Origin: Peteryoungia ipomoeae
GTDB lineage: Bacteria; Pseudomonadota; Alphaproteobacteria; Rhizobiales; Rhizobiaceae
Direction of reading: 5' to 3'
DNA length: 64,000 nt
Assembly: GCF_004912165.1 (NCBI RefSeq)
Contig: NZ_STGV01000003.1
Location: 310,001 to 374,000 of the forward strand
Made by a program: the position numbers and the translations under genes. The notes under the pieces were generated by a model. The model made no database searches and was not told where the DNA came from. It was given only the letters and a program-made list of their open reading frames with translations. Positions within the stretch are counted from its first letter, which is position 1. Each line of letters begins with the position of its first letter. Shown in pieces: positions 43,748-53,236 of the stretch.

Positions 43748-43800
43748 TCACCCCCACCCGCCGCTTTGCGGCGACCTCCCCCCTCAAGGGGGAGGTGGAG
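43748..43800. repeat. GC-rich intergenic palindromic repeat, copy B
   Basis: Direct repeat of copy A, 53 bp with one mismatch. It abuts the stop codon of the DUF2207 gene (43801) and lies 95 bp upstream of the DUF559 start codon. Confidence 0.8.
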
Positions 43801-45741
43801 CTACCACCCTCCTCCGCCGCCACCGCCGCCGCCGCCGCCGGAGAAGCCACCGCCGCCCGAGAAACCGGAAGAGGACGACGAGCTCGAGGGCGGCGGCGTG
43901 GGGATGGTGGAGGCGATGGTCGAGGCCATGGAGGATGAGAAGCCGCCGATGCGGTCGCCAAAGCCTCCCGGATTGCTGCCGTGATACCAGCCGGGATTGT
44001 AGGCGACCGCTGCAGCGCCAGCGGCAGCGGTGGCGAGCCAGGCTTCGAAGGCCCTGGACCAGGGCTTTTCCACACCGAGCGCCACGGCATAGGGCAAGAG
44101 CTTTTCGAAATGGCTGGGCGACATGGTCGGCGCGCCGGCCATGTTCATCCGGTCCTTTTCGGCCAAGGTCAGATAGGTTCTCAAGCCCTCGATCCCATCC
44201 ATCAGCTTGCGACCGAGCGGAGTGGGCGCGCCCATCAGGAAGAAGAAGAGAAGATTGATTGTCAGAATGCCACCGAAGGCAATCAGGACCGGAAACTGAT
44301 GGGTGGCTTCGAGATCCATCCACATCGAGATCAGCATCAGGCCCAGCGTCGAAAGCGCAATGAAGCCGATGAAGGCCAGCGCGATGATGGCAAAGATCTT
44401 GCTGAATAGCGAACGTCCGCCGCGTAGCGTCTTGACCAGTCCGACGGTGAAGGTGCCGAAAAAGACGGAGAAGAAAGTCGGCACCAGGATCAACGCGTAG
44501 ACATCCTCGTCCAGATCGCCAAAAACGAAGAGGGCTGCAACCACCGCAATCGACAGCCCGATACCGATCGACGTGTAACCGGCATTGGCCTTGTAGTATT
44601 TGTTGCGGTGCTCCTTTTCGATTGCCTGGCGGAAACGATTGCCGACCGATTTCACCCGTTCGCCATGCGCCTTGTCGATCACCAGCTCGTCACCGGCTCT
44701 CGGAATCTCCGCCATAAGCGCGGCTTCGCCGGCCTGAAGCCTGCCGTCGACAGGCTTTGCGGTGCGGCGGATGGTGATGCTGCGGTCGAGATCATCGAGT
44801 TCGACCAGCCCCCTGACCGCCAGATCGAGAGCCGAGGCCGAAAGGGCCGTCCAGCCTGCGCCGGAAAAGCCCTTGTTGTCGATGTAGTTGACCAGGGCTG
44901 GAGAAATGCCATCCGGCGCATCCCAGTGGGGCACGACAACGCCCTTTGCCGGATCTCGCCCGACGGCCACCCAGGAGCGAAGGTAGTAGAGGAAGATGAC
45001 GGCAAGGCCGCCGAAACCGATGATGGCATTCAGATTATCGCGGATGAACCACCAGGCGCTGTCTTGCGAAGACGGTGCTGCGACGAGGCCCTTGTCGAAG
45101 GCCAAAACGATGGTCAGGCCTTCGTTCGGACCGAGGGGCTGTGTGATCTGGAATTCGAGCCCGTTCGATCCGGGGACCTCGCGGGCATTCTGGGCTGTCG
45201 AGCCCATGGGACCGGTATAAAAGGTCGTTCGGGTCGGCATCGCGTCATCAGGCAAGGTGACGGTTGCGCTCGCCTTTTCTATCGGGAACATCCAGCCCGT
45301 GCCGGTGACGTTCCAGTAGAGTTCGTCGCGATCTTCGAAGTAGCGGATCTGACGACCGGTGCGGTAGGTGATGGTGTAGGTATATTCGCCCCGATCGAGG
45401 AGGACATCGGCCGATCCGGTGTAAATGCGAATGCCGCCAGAGATGCTTTCCGTATGATGATCTTCCGGCTCGCCGTCACGCTCGACAGAGAGAAGCTCGA
45501 AATCCACCTGTCGGCGGGAACCGCGCGCATCCTGGGCATAGAGCGGGAAATCGCGGAAAATTCCGCGTCTGATCTCATTGCCCTCGGCGTTGACGGTGAT
45601 CGTCTCCGTCACCTCCATGCCGCCATCGGCGGAAACGGTGATATCCGCATGGTAGTCGCGGATGACCTCCTTGGCCTGCGCGCCGCATGCCATCCAGATG
45701 AGGAGAAGGAGTGCGGAACACAGGCGAAGGATGGTCTTCAT
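43801..45741 (-). CDS. DUF2207-domain membrane protein
   Basis: 646 residues. A signal peptide (MKTILRLCSALLLLIWMACGAQA) precedes an extracytoplasmic DUF2207 domain (IRDYHADITVSADGGMEVTETITV). Membrane segments lie near 240 and in a cluster of about 400-520. The C-terminus is a Ser run then a Gly-rich tail ending in GGGGW, coded by CCG/GCC-rich repeats. DUF2207 and LemA proteins are often encoded together, as here with aroA between. No enzymatic role is known. Its ATG overlaps the aroA stop by four bases (ATGA). Confidence 0.88.
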   Translation of the reverse strand: MKTILRLCSALLLLIWMACGAQAKEVIRDYHADITVSADGGMEVTETITVNAEGNEIRRGIFRDFPLYAQDARGSRRQVDFELLSVERDGEPEDHHTESISGGIRIYTGSADVLLDRGEYTYTITYRTGRQIRYFEDRDELYWNVTGTGWMFPIEKASATVTLPDDAMPTRTTFYTGPMGSTAQNAREVPGSNGLEFQITQPLGPNEGLTIVLAFDKGLVAAPSSQDSAWWFIRDNLNAIIGFGGLAVIFLYYLRSWVAVGRDPAKGVVVPHWDAPDGISPALVNYIDNKGFSGAGWTALSASALDLAVRGLVELDDLDRSITIRRTAKPVDGRLQAGEAALMAEIPRAGDELVIDKAHGERVKSVGNRFRQAIEKEHRNKYYKANAGYTSIGIGLSIAVVAALFVFGDLDEDVYALILVPTFFSVFFGTFTVGLVKTLRGGRSLFSKIFAIIALAFIGFIALSTLGLMLISMWMDLEATHQFPVLIAFGGILTINLLFFFLMGAPTPLGRKLMDGIEGLRTYLTLAEKDRMNMAGAPTMSPSHFEKLLPYAVALGVEKPWSRAFEAWLATAAAGAAAVAYNPGWYHGSNPGGFGDRIGGFSSSMASTIASTIPTPPPSSSSSSSGFSGGGGFSGGGGGGGGGGGW

Positions 45742-47003
45742 TTCGGATCGTTCCTCACGAGTTCGACGCCGAGCGAGGCAAGTGCATCCCAATAGCCGGG
45801 ATAGGTCTTGCCCACACAGGCCGGGTCGAGAATGGTGATGTCGCGGATCTTCAGGCCGGCAAGCGCAAAGCTCATGGCGATCCGGTGATCGGCGAAGGTA
45901 TCGATATCTGCCGGCAGCGATTGCCCGGCAAGGGCCGGATCCGAAAAGACGAGCAGGTCGTCGCCCTCTTCCCTGGCAAGGCCCTCGCGGATGTTGTTGA
46001 GGCCCGTCGAAACGGCACGGATGCGGTCGCATTCCTTCACACGCAGGTTCTCGATGCCGACGAAACGCACCGGGGTCTCGTTGAAGGCGGCAAGCACGGC
46101 AATCGTCGGGATTGCGTCCTGCATCTGGCTGCCGTCGATCACGGCGGGCATGTTGGGGAACTGCGCAATGACGTCATAGGCCTTGGCATCCGGCTGGGTA
46201 AAATCTGCCGACGGCGTGCCGATATCAATCTGGCCCCTGGTCAGGACTTCCGCGCCCCAGAGATAGGTGGCAGCCGAGGCGTCCGGCTCGATGTGGAAAT
46301 CACTAGCCGTATAGCCGGTCGGCTCGATGCGCCAGGAGGCGGGTGTCGGCTGCTCGACCCGGGCGCCAAAGGCGCGCATGGCCGAGAGTGTCAGGTCGAT
46401 ATAACCGCGCGCGCCGATATCGGCACCGGCGAGTTCGATCTCGAAGGCTTCCGTTCCACAGGCAGCTGCCATCAGCAGCGCCGAGACATACTGGCTGGAC
46501 AGGCCGGCATCGATGACGACGTGGTTCTTCTTGAACGCACCATCGGCATCGATGGTGACCGGCGGGCAACCTGTCGGTGCCTCGATGGCGACGCCAAGCG
46601 ATTTCAGTGCCTCGACCAATGGCTTGATCGGCCGCTTGCGCATGTGTTCGTCACCATCGACGACGTAGCGGCCGTGACCGAGTGCGAGCGCTGCCGTCAG
46701 GAAGCGTGTCGCGGTGCCGGCATTGCCGAGGGAGAGCGGCGCGGCCGGTGCCTTCAGTTCTCCGGTACCGGTGACGACGAAGGTGGTCGCATCCGGCTCC
46801 TCGACGTTGACGCCCATCTGGCGCAGCGCTTCGGCCATATAGCGGGTGTCGTCGCTCTTCAGCGCACCCGTCAGGCGGCTCGTGCCCTTGGCAAGGCCGG
46901 CCAGCAGAAGCGCGCGGTTGGTGATGGATTTCGAACCCGGAGGGCTCACCTTGCCGGTCAGGGCATGGGTGGGCGGCAGGATGGTCACGCTGTCAGTCGT
47001 CAT
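45738..47003 (-). CDS. aroA: 3-phosphoshikimate 1-carboxyvinyltransferase, class I-like
   Basis: 421 residues. PPGSKSITNRALLLAGLAKG, LSLGNAGTATRFLTAALAL, HMRKRPIKPLVEAL and TFADHRIAMSFALAGL are EPSP synthase motifs. The NAGTA loop with Gly resembles class I enzymes such as E. coli AroA, whereas the housekeeping enzyme of Agrobacterium relatives is CP4-like class II. It may therefore be a second EPSP synthase, or this lineage may use a class I enzyme. It lies between lemA and the DUF2207 gene. Confidence 0.9.
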   Translation of the reverse strand: MTTDSVTILPPTHALTGKVSPPGSKSITNRALLLAGLAKGTSRLTGALKSDDTRYMAEALRQMGVNVEEPDATTFVVTGTGELKAPAAPLSLGNAGTATRFLTAALALGHGRYVVDGDEHMRKRPIKPLVEALKSLGVAIEAPTGCPPVTIDADGAFKKNHVVIDAGLSSQYVSALLMAAACGTEAFEIELAGADIGARGYIDLTLSAMRAFGARVEQPTPASWRIEPTGYTASDFHIEPDASAATYLWGAEVLTRGQIDIGTPSADFTQPDAKAYDVIAQFPNMPAVIDGSQMQDAIPTIAVLAAFNETPVRFVGIENLRVKECDRIRAVSTGLNNIREGLAREEGDDLLVFSDPALAGQSLPADIDTFADHRIAMSFALAGLKIRDITILDPACVGKTYPGYWDALASLGVELVRNDPK

Positions 47004-47039
47004 GATCTCGGTCTTTCAAACGTCGTCCTTCTTCGGACG

Positions 47040-47591
47040 TCAGAACTTGACCGTCGGTACCGCACGGTCGGCCTCGTTGGCAATCTCGAAATAGGGTTTC
47101 TTCGAGAAGCCGAACTGACCGGCAACGAGATTGGAGGGAAAGCTCTCGACCTTGACGTTCAGGTCACGGGCGGCGCCATTGTAATAGCGGCGCGACATCT
47201 GGATCTCGCCTTCGACCGTTTCCAGCGAGCGCTGGAGTTCGAGAAAGTTCTGGTTGGCCTTAAGATCCGGATAGGCTTCGGCGAGCGCAATGACCTTTCC
47301 GAGTGCGGCGCCCAGCAGGCCTTCCGCCTGGGCGCGGCCCGCCACATCGCCTGCCGGCACGGCCTGCGCCTTGTTGCGCAGCTCGATCACGCTTTCCAGC
47401 GTGCCCTTCTCGTGGCCGGCATAGCCCTTCACCGTCTCGATCAGATTGGGGATCAGGTCGGCGCGACGCTTCAGCTGCACATCAATGCCGGACCAGGCCT
47501 CTTCCGCCATCTGCCGCGATTTCACGAGGCCGTTGTAGATGAAGACGAGGTAGGCACCAATGGCGACGAGGATGGCAAGTGTGGTCAACAT
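47040..47591 (-). CDS. LemA family protein
   Basis: 183 residues. An N-terminal membrane helix (LTTLAILVAIGAYLVFIYNGLV) precedes a long coiled-coil domain with VKSRQMAEEAWSGIDVQLKRRADLIPNLIETVKGYAGHE and a C-terminal FPSNLVAGQFGFSKKPYFE. These are the LemA signatures. The function is unknown. It is the first gene of the lemA-aroA-DUF2207 cluster, 36 bp before aroA. Confidence 0.93.
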   Translation of the reverse strand: MLTTLAILVAIGAYLVFIYNGLVKSRQMAEEAWSGIDVQLKRRADLIPNLIETVKGYAGHEKGTLESVIELRNKAQAVPAGDVAGRAQAEGLLGAALGKVIALAEAYPDLKANQNFLELQRSLETVEGEIQMSRRYYNGAARDLNVKVESFPSNLVAGQFGFSKKPYFEIANEADRAVPTVKF

Positions 47592-47775
47592 TCAGCAGGG
47601 CTCCCGTTTGCTTGCAGGACGTTAGCGTTTTGGAAACGGATTGTCATGGGTCGACGCGAATTCCCGTGCGCTCACGTGGAAATGAATGAAAATCGGTCAA
47701 ATTGCGGGACAGGATGGATAAATCTTTTAATTTGTACTGGCTAATATTGTACAAGGCAAAGTTGGGGTTGGGTGG
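47592..47775. other. Divergent promoter region with repeated TTGTAC
   Basis: 184 bp between lemA (minus) and the sensor kinase (plus). TTGTAC occurs at 47732-47737 and 47747-47752, the second inside the palindrome TTGTACAA. The kinase start codon follows 22 bp later. A regulator binding direct repeats is possible, but none is identified. Confidence 0.3.
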
Positions 47776-49779
47776 ATGCCGTCTCTCGCTTGGAAAGATC
47801 TGCCAGAATGGACTATTGTCGCCGACCGCGCCATCCTTCAGGTGGCCGCTTCGGATCGGCGTCTTTCCGACATGCTGACGACAACGGCGGGCATCATCAC
47901 CGCGCTTGCCGATTTCGATCTGTTACCCACTCTCGCCTTCTACGTGCACGATCCACAGTCCTCCCGATACAGACTGATCCACCATGTGGAAGCCGACGAA
48001 ATCCGACTGCCGATCGACCTCATCGATGGACGCTTGCCCCTCGATTTTCATCGGAATATGGGGCATTGCGTCTACGAAATACCGTTGAAGCCGCCCTACG
48101 GCGACGAGATCAGCGGCACGCTGATCGCTTTCGGCCGCAGCGCAGAGCCGATGAAGCATGAGGTCTATGGCAATCTGGAAATCCTGGCGGCCGAAATCGC
48201 CGGCATTCTGGCGAGACGCCACGGGTCGCACATGACCCTTCTCGACATGGTCGAGCTGTCGACGGACGAGATCTACATCTTCGATCCCAAGAGCCTGACC
48301 ATCATACGCACCAACGCCACGGCGTGCCTGCGGACCGGCTTTACCGAACAGGCGCTGTCCGAAATGAAGCCATCCGAATTGAAAATCGGACTTTCCGAGG
48401 CCGATTATCGGGCACGCATCGAGCCGCTGTTGAGCGGGCAGCGCGACAGCGTCCTGTTTGACAGTTTCCAAAAGCGGCGCAACGGTACGGTTTATCCGGT
48501 GAAGATTCAGGTCTGGCGCATCCGCGGGCAGGATGCGGATATCTTTGCCGAAGTGGTGATCGCCAGTGCCGACCAGCGCAAGGCTTTCGGGCTTCTGGAA
48601 CAGGTCTTCGACGCCATACCCGGCGGCATCGGCGTATTCGATGCCCATTCGCGTCTGGTCATGGCCAATCGCCGGCTCTATGACCTGATGAACCTGCCGC
48701 CCGAGCAATTCCCGCCCGGCTCCTATTTCGAGGATATCCTGCGCTACAATGTGAGCCGCGGCGAATGGGGCGAAGGCGACCATGAAGCGATGATCCGCGA
48801 ACGGGTCGAGCAGGCCGAGCTTGGCCTGTCCTACAGCTTCGAACGCGAGCGCACCAGCGGCAAGGTGCTTGCCGTACGCTCCGAGCCGCTTTCAAACGGC
48901 GGCTATGTGCTGAGCTACAGCGACATCACATTGCGCAAGCGCGCGGAGAAGGATCTGATCCGCAATCGCGACGAGCTGGAAATCACCGTCCGCGAACGCA
49001 CTGCCGAGATCGCGGCACAAGCGGCAGCACTTGAAGAAGCGTTGCAGCAGGAAAAGGCGATCAATGCCATGCAGCGGCAGTTTCTGACCATGACCAGCCA
49101 TGAATTCCGCACGCCACTCGCGATCATCGATGGTGCCGCACAGCGCATCCAGCGGAAAAAGGGCGAGATCGGTGCGCGTTTCCTGGCAGACAAGACCCAG
49201 CAGATCCGCTCCGCCGTCGCCCGCATGGTGGAGCTGATGGAGAGCTTTCTGTCCGCCGGCAGCATGGATACCGGCAAGCTCGAATTGACGCTTGTCGAGT
49301 GCTCGGTGAAGACGCTGATGAACCAGGCAATCCAGCGGCAGAAACTGTCATCGCCGCACCACCGTTTCGATGCCGATATCAGCGGGCTTCCACCCGTGAT
49401 GCGCTGCGATGCGCTGGCGATTTCGCAGGTTCTGAGCAATCTCCTGTCGAATGCGGTGAAATATTCGCCGCGCGCGCCAGAGATTGCGGTGCGCGGCTGG
49501 ACGGAAGATGACCATGCGTTCATTTCGGTGCGCGACTGCGGAATAGGCATCGATCAGGCCGACATCCCGCAGCTGTTCCAGCCGTATTTTCGCGCCCGCA
49601 CATCAACCGGCATTGCCGGCACCGGCATCGGGCTGTCGCTTGTCCGGCAGATCGTCACGCTGCATGACGGCGACATTTTCGTCGAAAGCCGGCTTGGGGC
49701 CGGCTCGACCTTCACACTTGCACTGCCCATCAAGGGGCCGGTCGCACGACCCCAGACACAACAGGAAAACGCCGCCTGA
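47776..49779 (+). CDS. PAS-domain sensor histidine kinase
   Basis: 667 residues, no membrane segments, so it is cytosolic. The N-terminal region is GAF-like (about 1-150). Two PAS domains follow (about 155-270 and 275-395, including VFDAIPGGIGVFDAHSRLVMANRRLYDLMNL). A coiled coil leads to HisKA with SHEFRTPLAIIDGAAQ and an HATPase domain with NLLSNAVKY, DCGIGI and GTGIGLSLV. It is followed 17 bp later by a single-domain response regulator, its likely partner. Confidence 0.92.
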   Translation: MPSLAWKDLPEWTIVADRAILQVAASDRRLSDMLTTTAGIITALADFDLLPTLAFYVHDPQSSRYRLIHHVEADEIRLPIDLIDGRLPLDFHRNMGHCVYEIPLKPPYGDEISGTLIAFGRSAEPMKHEVYGNLEILAAEIAGILARRHGSHMTLLDMVELSTDEIYIFDPKSLTIIRTNATACLRTGFTEQALSEMKPSELKIGLSEADYRARIEPLLSGQRDSVLFDSFQKRRNGTVYPVKIQVWRIRGQDADIFAEVVIASADQRKAFGLLEQVFDAIPGGIGVFDAHSRLVMANRRLYDLMNLPPEQFPPGSYFEDILRYNVSRGEWGEGDHEAMIRERVEQAELGLSYSFERERTSGKVLAVRSEPLSNGGYVLSYSDITLRKRAEKDLIRNRDELEITVRERTAEIAAQAAALEEALQQEKAINAMQRQFLTMTSHEFRTPLAIIDGAAQRIQRKKGEIGARFLADKTQQIRSAVARMVELMESFLSAGSMDTGKLELTLVECSVKTLMNQAIQRQKLSSPHHRFDADISGLPPVMRCDALAISQVLSNLLSNAVKYSPRAPEIAVRGWTEDDHAFISVRDCGIGIDQADIPQLFQPYFRARTSTGIAGTGIGLSLVRQIVTLHDGDIFVESRLGAGSTFTLALPIKGPVARPQTQQENAA

Positions 49780-49796
49780 CGAAGAAAGGTAACGTC

Positions 49797-50198
49797 ATGA
49801 TCACCGTCTTATGCGTTGAGGACGAAAAAGACGTCCGGGAACTGATATCGGAAGAGCTGGAGGATGCGGGCATCCGCGTTCTGCAAGCGGAAAACGGCAA
49901 GGAAGGGCTCGAACGGATCCTGCACGAGCGGCCGGACATCGTGATCTCCGATATCACCATGCCTGAAATGGACGGGCTCTCCCTGCTCGGCGAACTGCAG
50001 ATCAATCATCCGGAATTGACCAATATGCCCTTCCTCTTCCTGACGGCTTTGACGGACCGCGGGAAGATGATCGAGGGCCTCGAAGCTGGCGCGGAGATCT
50101 ATCTCACCAAACCCGTCGACTTCGATGTGCTCATGGCCAAGATAAATGGATTGGTGGTCCGTCTCGAAAACAGGGTCGCGGCAGGGCTGGAGTTTTAA
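49797..50198 (+). CDS. Single-domain response regulator (CheY-like)
   Basis: 133 residues in a receiver domain only. LCVEDEKDVRELI holds the acidic pair, VISDITMPEMDGLSL the phosphorylated Asp, and FLFLTAL and YLTKPVDFDVL the Thr and Lys. It has no output domain, so it signals by protein contact or as a phosphate sink. It is the probable partner of the upstream PAS kinase. It ends four bases into the convergent DUF3800 gene. Confidence 0.92.
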   Translation: MITVLCVEDEKDVRELISEELEDAGIRVLQAENGKEGLERILHERPDIVISDITMPEMDGLSLLGELQINHPELTNMPFLFLTALTDRGKMIEGLEAGAEIYLTKPVDFDVLMAKINGLVVRLENRVAAGLEF

Positions 50199-50926
50199 AG
50201 ATCGATAGCGCCCTCTACGAGTTCATTCTCTAGGCTGACGATATGGAGGCCGTGCATAGCACGCCCTGCTCGATCGAACCTGTGCGCGATTACATCCAGA
50301 AACTGGTGGTCCTGATGCTCGTAAGCCCGCCAGAGAGCATACGCCACCATGTCGGCATATTGGACGAGACGGGTCGCCTTGGAATCAACGAAGAACGGCA
50401 CATCAACCAGATTGCGCGGCTTGCCCCAGCGATGACCATGGGTGCGAAAGTTGAGTGCCAGTTCCTGTAAACGTGTCTCTTTCGTTGATTCATCCATAAT
50501 GATGATGCCGCGCTGCGTATTGCGGCGGCGATGCATCCGCCTGAGGAAATGATCAAATCGGTTGCAGAGCTGCTCGAAGCAGTACTCCATGACATCCTCA
50601 TGTGGCATGGCCTCTTTTTCAACGACGATCCCAAACAGGGCCCACTCACCCTTGAGACCATCGGCACAGCGCAGGGCGTCGCAAAGATAGGCACGGCGCG
50701 TCTCTTTGGAGCCCAAGCGACGCCATCTATTGCGGCCTGACTGCATCTCGTTGGCGTGAAATTCCAGAGTGCGCGCTTCCTCTGCCACGATGCTACGCGC
50801 AAGGTCGTTCAGAAGTAGATCAAGGTGATATACCTGTCGCTCGAACACAGCGATCCCGGCTAGAACGAAATGCCTTTCGCTCTTGTTTGGTATCGAACCT
50901 GCGTCATCGACATAGAGAAGATACAT
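50195..50926 (-). CDS. DUF3800 family protein
   Basis: 243 residues. MYLLYVDDAGSI matches the N-terminal D(D/E)xG motif, IIIMDESTKE the central Asp/Glu motif, and TRLVQYADMVAYALWR the C-terminal motif of DUF3800. The fold is related to RNase H-like or nuclease domains. Members often sit in defence or mobile neighbourhoods, but no function is proven. It lies between the two-component pair and glyQ and is convergent with the regulator gene. Confidence 0.88.
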   Translation of the reverse strand: MYLLYVDDAGSIPNKSERHFVLAGIAVFERQVYHLDLLLNDLARSIVAEEARTLEFHANEMQSGRNRWRRLGSKETRRAYLCDALRCADGLKGEWALFGIVVEKEAMPHEDVMEYCFEQLCNRFDHFLRRMHRRRNTQRGIIIMDESTKETRLQELALNFRTHGHRWGKPRNLVDVPFFVDSKATRLVQYADMVAYALWRAYEHQDHQFLDVIAHRFDRAGRAMHGLHIVSLENELVEGAIDL

Positions 50927-51042
50927 GAAGGCGGCCGAGCGAAACCAAAGGCTTCAGTGAACTACAAGGGCAGCTCTCTCGACCGCTCTCTACATATAAT
51001 AGAGATTGGCACGAAAGTCAATTTCGCGCAATGCGTGCAGAC
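50927..51042. other. Intergenic region between glyQ and the DUF3800 gene
   Basis: 116 bp with lower GC than the flanks. It must contain the DUF3800 promoter and the glyQ 3' end. No clear terminator hairpin is seen. Confidence 0.3.
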
Positions 51043-51999
51043 TTAGACGGCCTTGCCGAAGTTGATGCCGCCGGCATCCGTCATGAGGAAGGCTTCGCCG
51101 CAGCTCTTTGCCAGCGCGCGGACGCGGCCGATATACGCCTGGCGTTCGGTGACGGAGATGACGCCGCGCGCATCGAGCAGGTTGAAGACGTGGCTTGCCT
51201 TGATGCACTGGTCATAGGCCGGAAACACGCATTTGTGGAGGCGCTGATTGTCGTTGTCTGAAGGGGCGCCTGCGGCGAGCAGCGCCTGGCATTCCTTCTC
51301 GGCATCGATGAAATGGCGATGCAGCATTTCGGTATCGGCGTATTCGAAGTTGTGGCGGGAATATTCCTGCTCGGCCTGCAGGAAGACATCGCCATAGGAG
51401 ATCTTCTCTTCGCCTTCGCGGCCGTTGAAGTTGAGGTCGTAGACATTGTCGACGCCCTGAACATACATGGCGAGGCGTTCCAGGCCGTAGGTCAGCTCAC
51501 CGGCCACCGGCGAACACTCGATGCCGCAAACCTGCTGGAAGTACGTGAACTGCGAGACTTCCATGCCGTCGCACCAGCATTCCCAGCCAAGGCCCCAGGC
51601 GCCCAGTGTCGGGCTTTCCCAGTCATCCTCAACGAAGCGGATATCATGCAGCAGCGGATCCAGCCCGATCGCCTTCAAGGAGCCGAGATAGAGCTCCTGC
51701 AGGTTCGAGGGGTTTGGCTTCAGGATCACCTGATACTGGTAGTAATGCTGCAGCCGGTTCGGGTTTTCGCCGTAGCGACCGTCAGAAGGACGGCGCGAAG
51801 GCTGCACATAGGCTGCCTTCCAGGGTTTTGGCCCCAGCGCGCGCAATGTCGTCGCGGGGTGAAAGGTGCCGGCGCCGACTTCCATGTCGTAGGGTTGAAG
51901 CACCGCGCAGCCCTTGTCAGCCCAATAGGCATGCAGCGTCAGGATAAGCGCCTGGAACGAGCGCTTCGGGTCCATGTGCGGGGCAAGGGGCGTGGTCAT
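51043..51999 (-). CDS. glyQ: Glycyl-tRNA synthetase alpha subunit
   Basis: 318 residues from the ATG at 51999. [70 protein letters not shown] and [17 protein letters not shown] are diagnostic. It forms the aminoacylation active site with GlyS. Several in-frame Met codons (52047, 52011, 51999, 51975) leave the start open by up to 24 residues. It lies far from glyS (40640-42958), with the DUF559, lemA and two-component genes between them. Confidence 0.96.
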   Translation of the reverse strand: MTTPLAPHMDPKRSFQALILTLHAYWADKGCAVLQPYDMEVGAGTFHPATTLRALGPKPWKAAYVQPSRRPSDGRYGENPNRLQHYYQYQVILKPNPSNLQELYLGSLKAIGLDPLLHDIRFVEDDWESPTLGAWGLGWECWCDGMEVSQFTYFQQVCGIECSPVAGELTYGLERLAMYVQGVDNVYDLNFNGREGEEKISYGDVFLQAEQEYSRHNFEYADTEMLHRHFIDAEKECQALLAAGAPSDNDNQRLHKCVFPAYDQCIKASHVFNLLDARGVISVTERQAYIGRVRALAKSCGEAFLMTDAGGINFGKAV

Positions 52000-52099
52000 C
52001 GGGCAATCCATCCGCGTTTCATCTCTGATTGGCGCGTCTGGTGCCATGAGGAGACAAAAGGGTCAAGCGCCGGAGGCGGAGATCAGGCGGTTCCGGCGA

Positions 52100-53236
52100 T
52101 CATCTTTCCAGGTCCGCAGCATCCTGCAGCTTGCCGACCAGGGAAAAGGACACGCCTTCCGGTTCAAACCGAATGCCCGCCGTGCCGTTAAAGAGATCCG
52201 AGACCACCCGCTCCGTCAGGCGCGAACCGAAACCGCGACGGGAAGGCTCGATTACCATCGGACCACCGCTTTCGCGCCAGTCGAAGGTGAAGCCCTGGTC
52301 CGGCTGCTGGTCCCAGGAAAGCCTGACCTGACCCTGGGGCACGGAGAGCGCACCGTACTTCGTGGCATTGGTGGCAAGTTCGTGAATTGCGAGCGAAAGC
52401 CCGAGCGCCTGCTGCGCCGAAAGATATACCTGCGGCCCGTCGATCAGCACGCGGTTCTCGGCATCGACGTGTGGTGCGACCGCCGTGCGGGCAATTGCCG
52501 AAATCTCGGCTGCGGTCACGCTCATACCGGTGAGGACATCCTGTGCCTTGGCAAGCGTCTGGATGCGCCCGCCGATGGTGGCCGCGGCTTCCGGGATCGA
52601 CGTGGCATTGCGCAGGCTCTGGCTGATGATGGATTGTACCATGGCCAGCGTGTTCTTCATCCGATGCGCCAGTTCACGATTGAGGAGCTTCAGCTCCTCC
52701 TCGTGCTTCTGCTGCTGATCGAGATGCGCGCGGGCAACCGTATAGGCTTCCTCCAGGGCTCGCCTGTCGCGTACCGCGGCCGTCGTTTCCGTGACCACGT
52801 TGAGCAGACCGGCAACGCGGCCATCGTCACCGTAGAGGGGGCTGTAGGAAAACGTCCAGTAGGTCTCTTCCGGGCAACCGTTACGAACCATGTTCAGGGG
52901 CAGGTTTTCGATCCAGGTCCCCTCGCCGGCAAGCGCCTTGATGACGAAGGGCTCCACGCCATCCCACACATCCGACCAGTACTGGCGAAAGGGTTGCGCG
53001 AGTGCATTTGCACGGCCACTCAGCATCGGCAGATAGGCGTCGTTGTGGAATTGAAGAAGGTCCTCCCCCCACCAGAAACACATGGGCTGGCGGGACGACA
53101 AAACGAGGCGCATCGTGGTTAACAACGCCGCAGGCCACGTCTCCACCGGACCGATAGAGGTCTGCCCCCAGTCGAACCGTTCCATTTCGCGCGCCACCGA
53201 ACCTGGCAAGGCCCGAAACATTTCCATCGTAAGCAT
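52100..53236 (-). CDS. HWE-family sensor histidine kinase with PAS domain
   Basis: 378 residues, cytosolic. A PAS domain (about 25-165, with MCFWWGEDLLQFHNDAY and YWTFSYSPLYGDDG) precedes the HWE kinase core with ELAHRMKNTLAMVQSI (phosphorylated His), ALSLAIHELATNATKYGAL (N box) and FDWRESGGP (the W-x-E motif). Such kinases are common in Rhizobiales and include light or stress sensors. No response regulator adjoins it, so the partner is elsewhere. Confidence 0.9.
   Translation of the reverse strand: MLTMEMFRALPGSVAREMERFDWGQTSIGPVETWPAALLTTMRLVLSSRQPMCFWWGEDLLQFHNDAYLPMLSGRANALAQPFRQYWSDVWDGVEPFVIKALAGEGTWIENLPLNMVRNGCPEETYWTFSYSPLYGDDGRVAGLLNVVTETTAAVRDRRALEEAYTVARAHLDQQQKHEEELKLLNRELAHRMKNTLAMVQSIISQSLRNATSIPEAAATIGGRIQTLAKAQDVLTGMSVTAAEISAIARTAVAPHVDAENRVLIDGPQVYLSAQQALGLSLAIHELATNATKYGALSVPQGQVRLSWDQQPDQGFTFDWRESGGPMVIEPSRRGFGSRLTERVVSDLFNGTAGIRFEPEGVSFSLVGKLQDAADLER

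Noticed and set aside
43803..43860. CCG/GCC triplet tract as a simple repeat or hotspot
   Set aside because: It codes the Gly-rich tail of the DUF2207 protein, which is usual for that family, so no separate element is claimed.
45711..47744. 677-codon open frame on the plus strand opposite aroA and lemA
   Set aside because: aroA and lemA are both well supported on the minus strand; the long frame is a codon-bias artefact.
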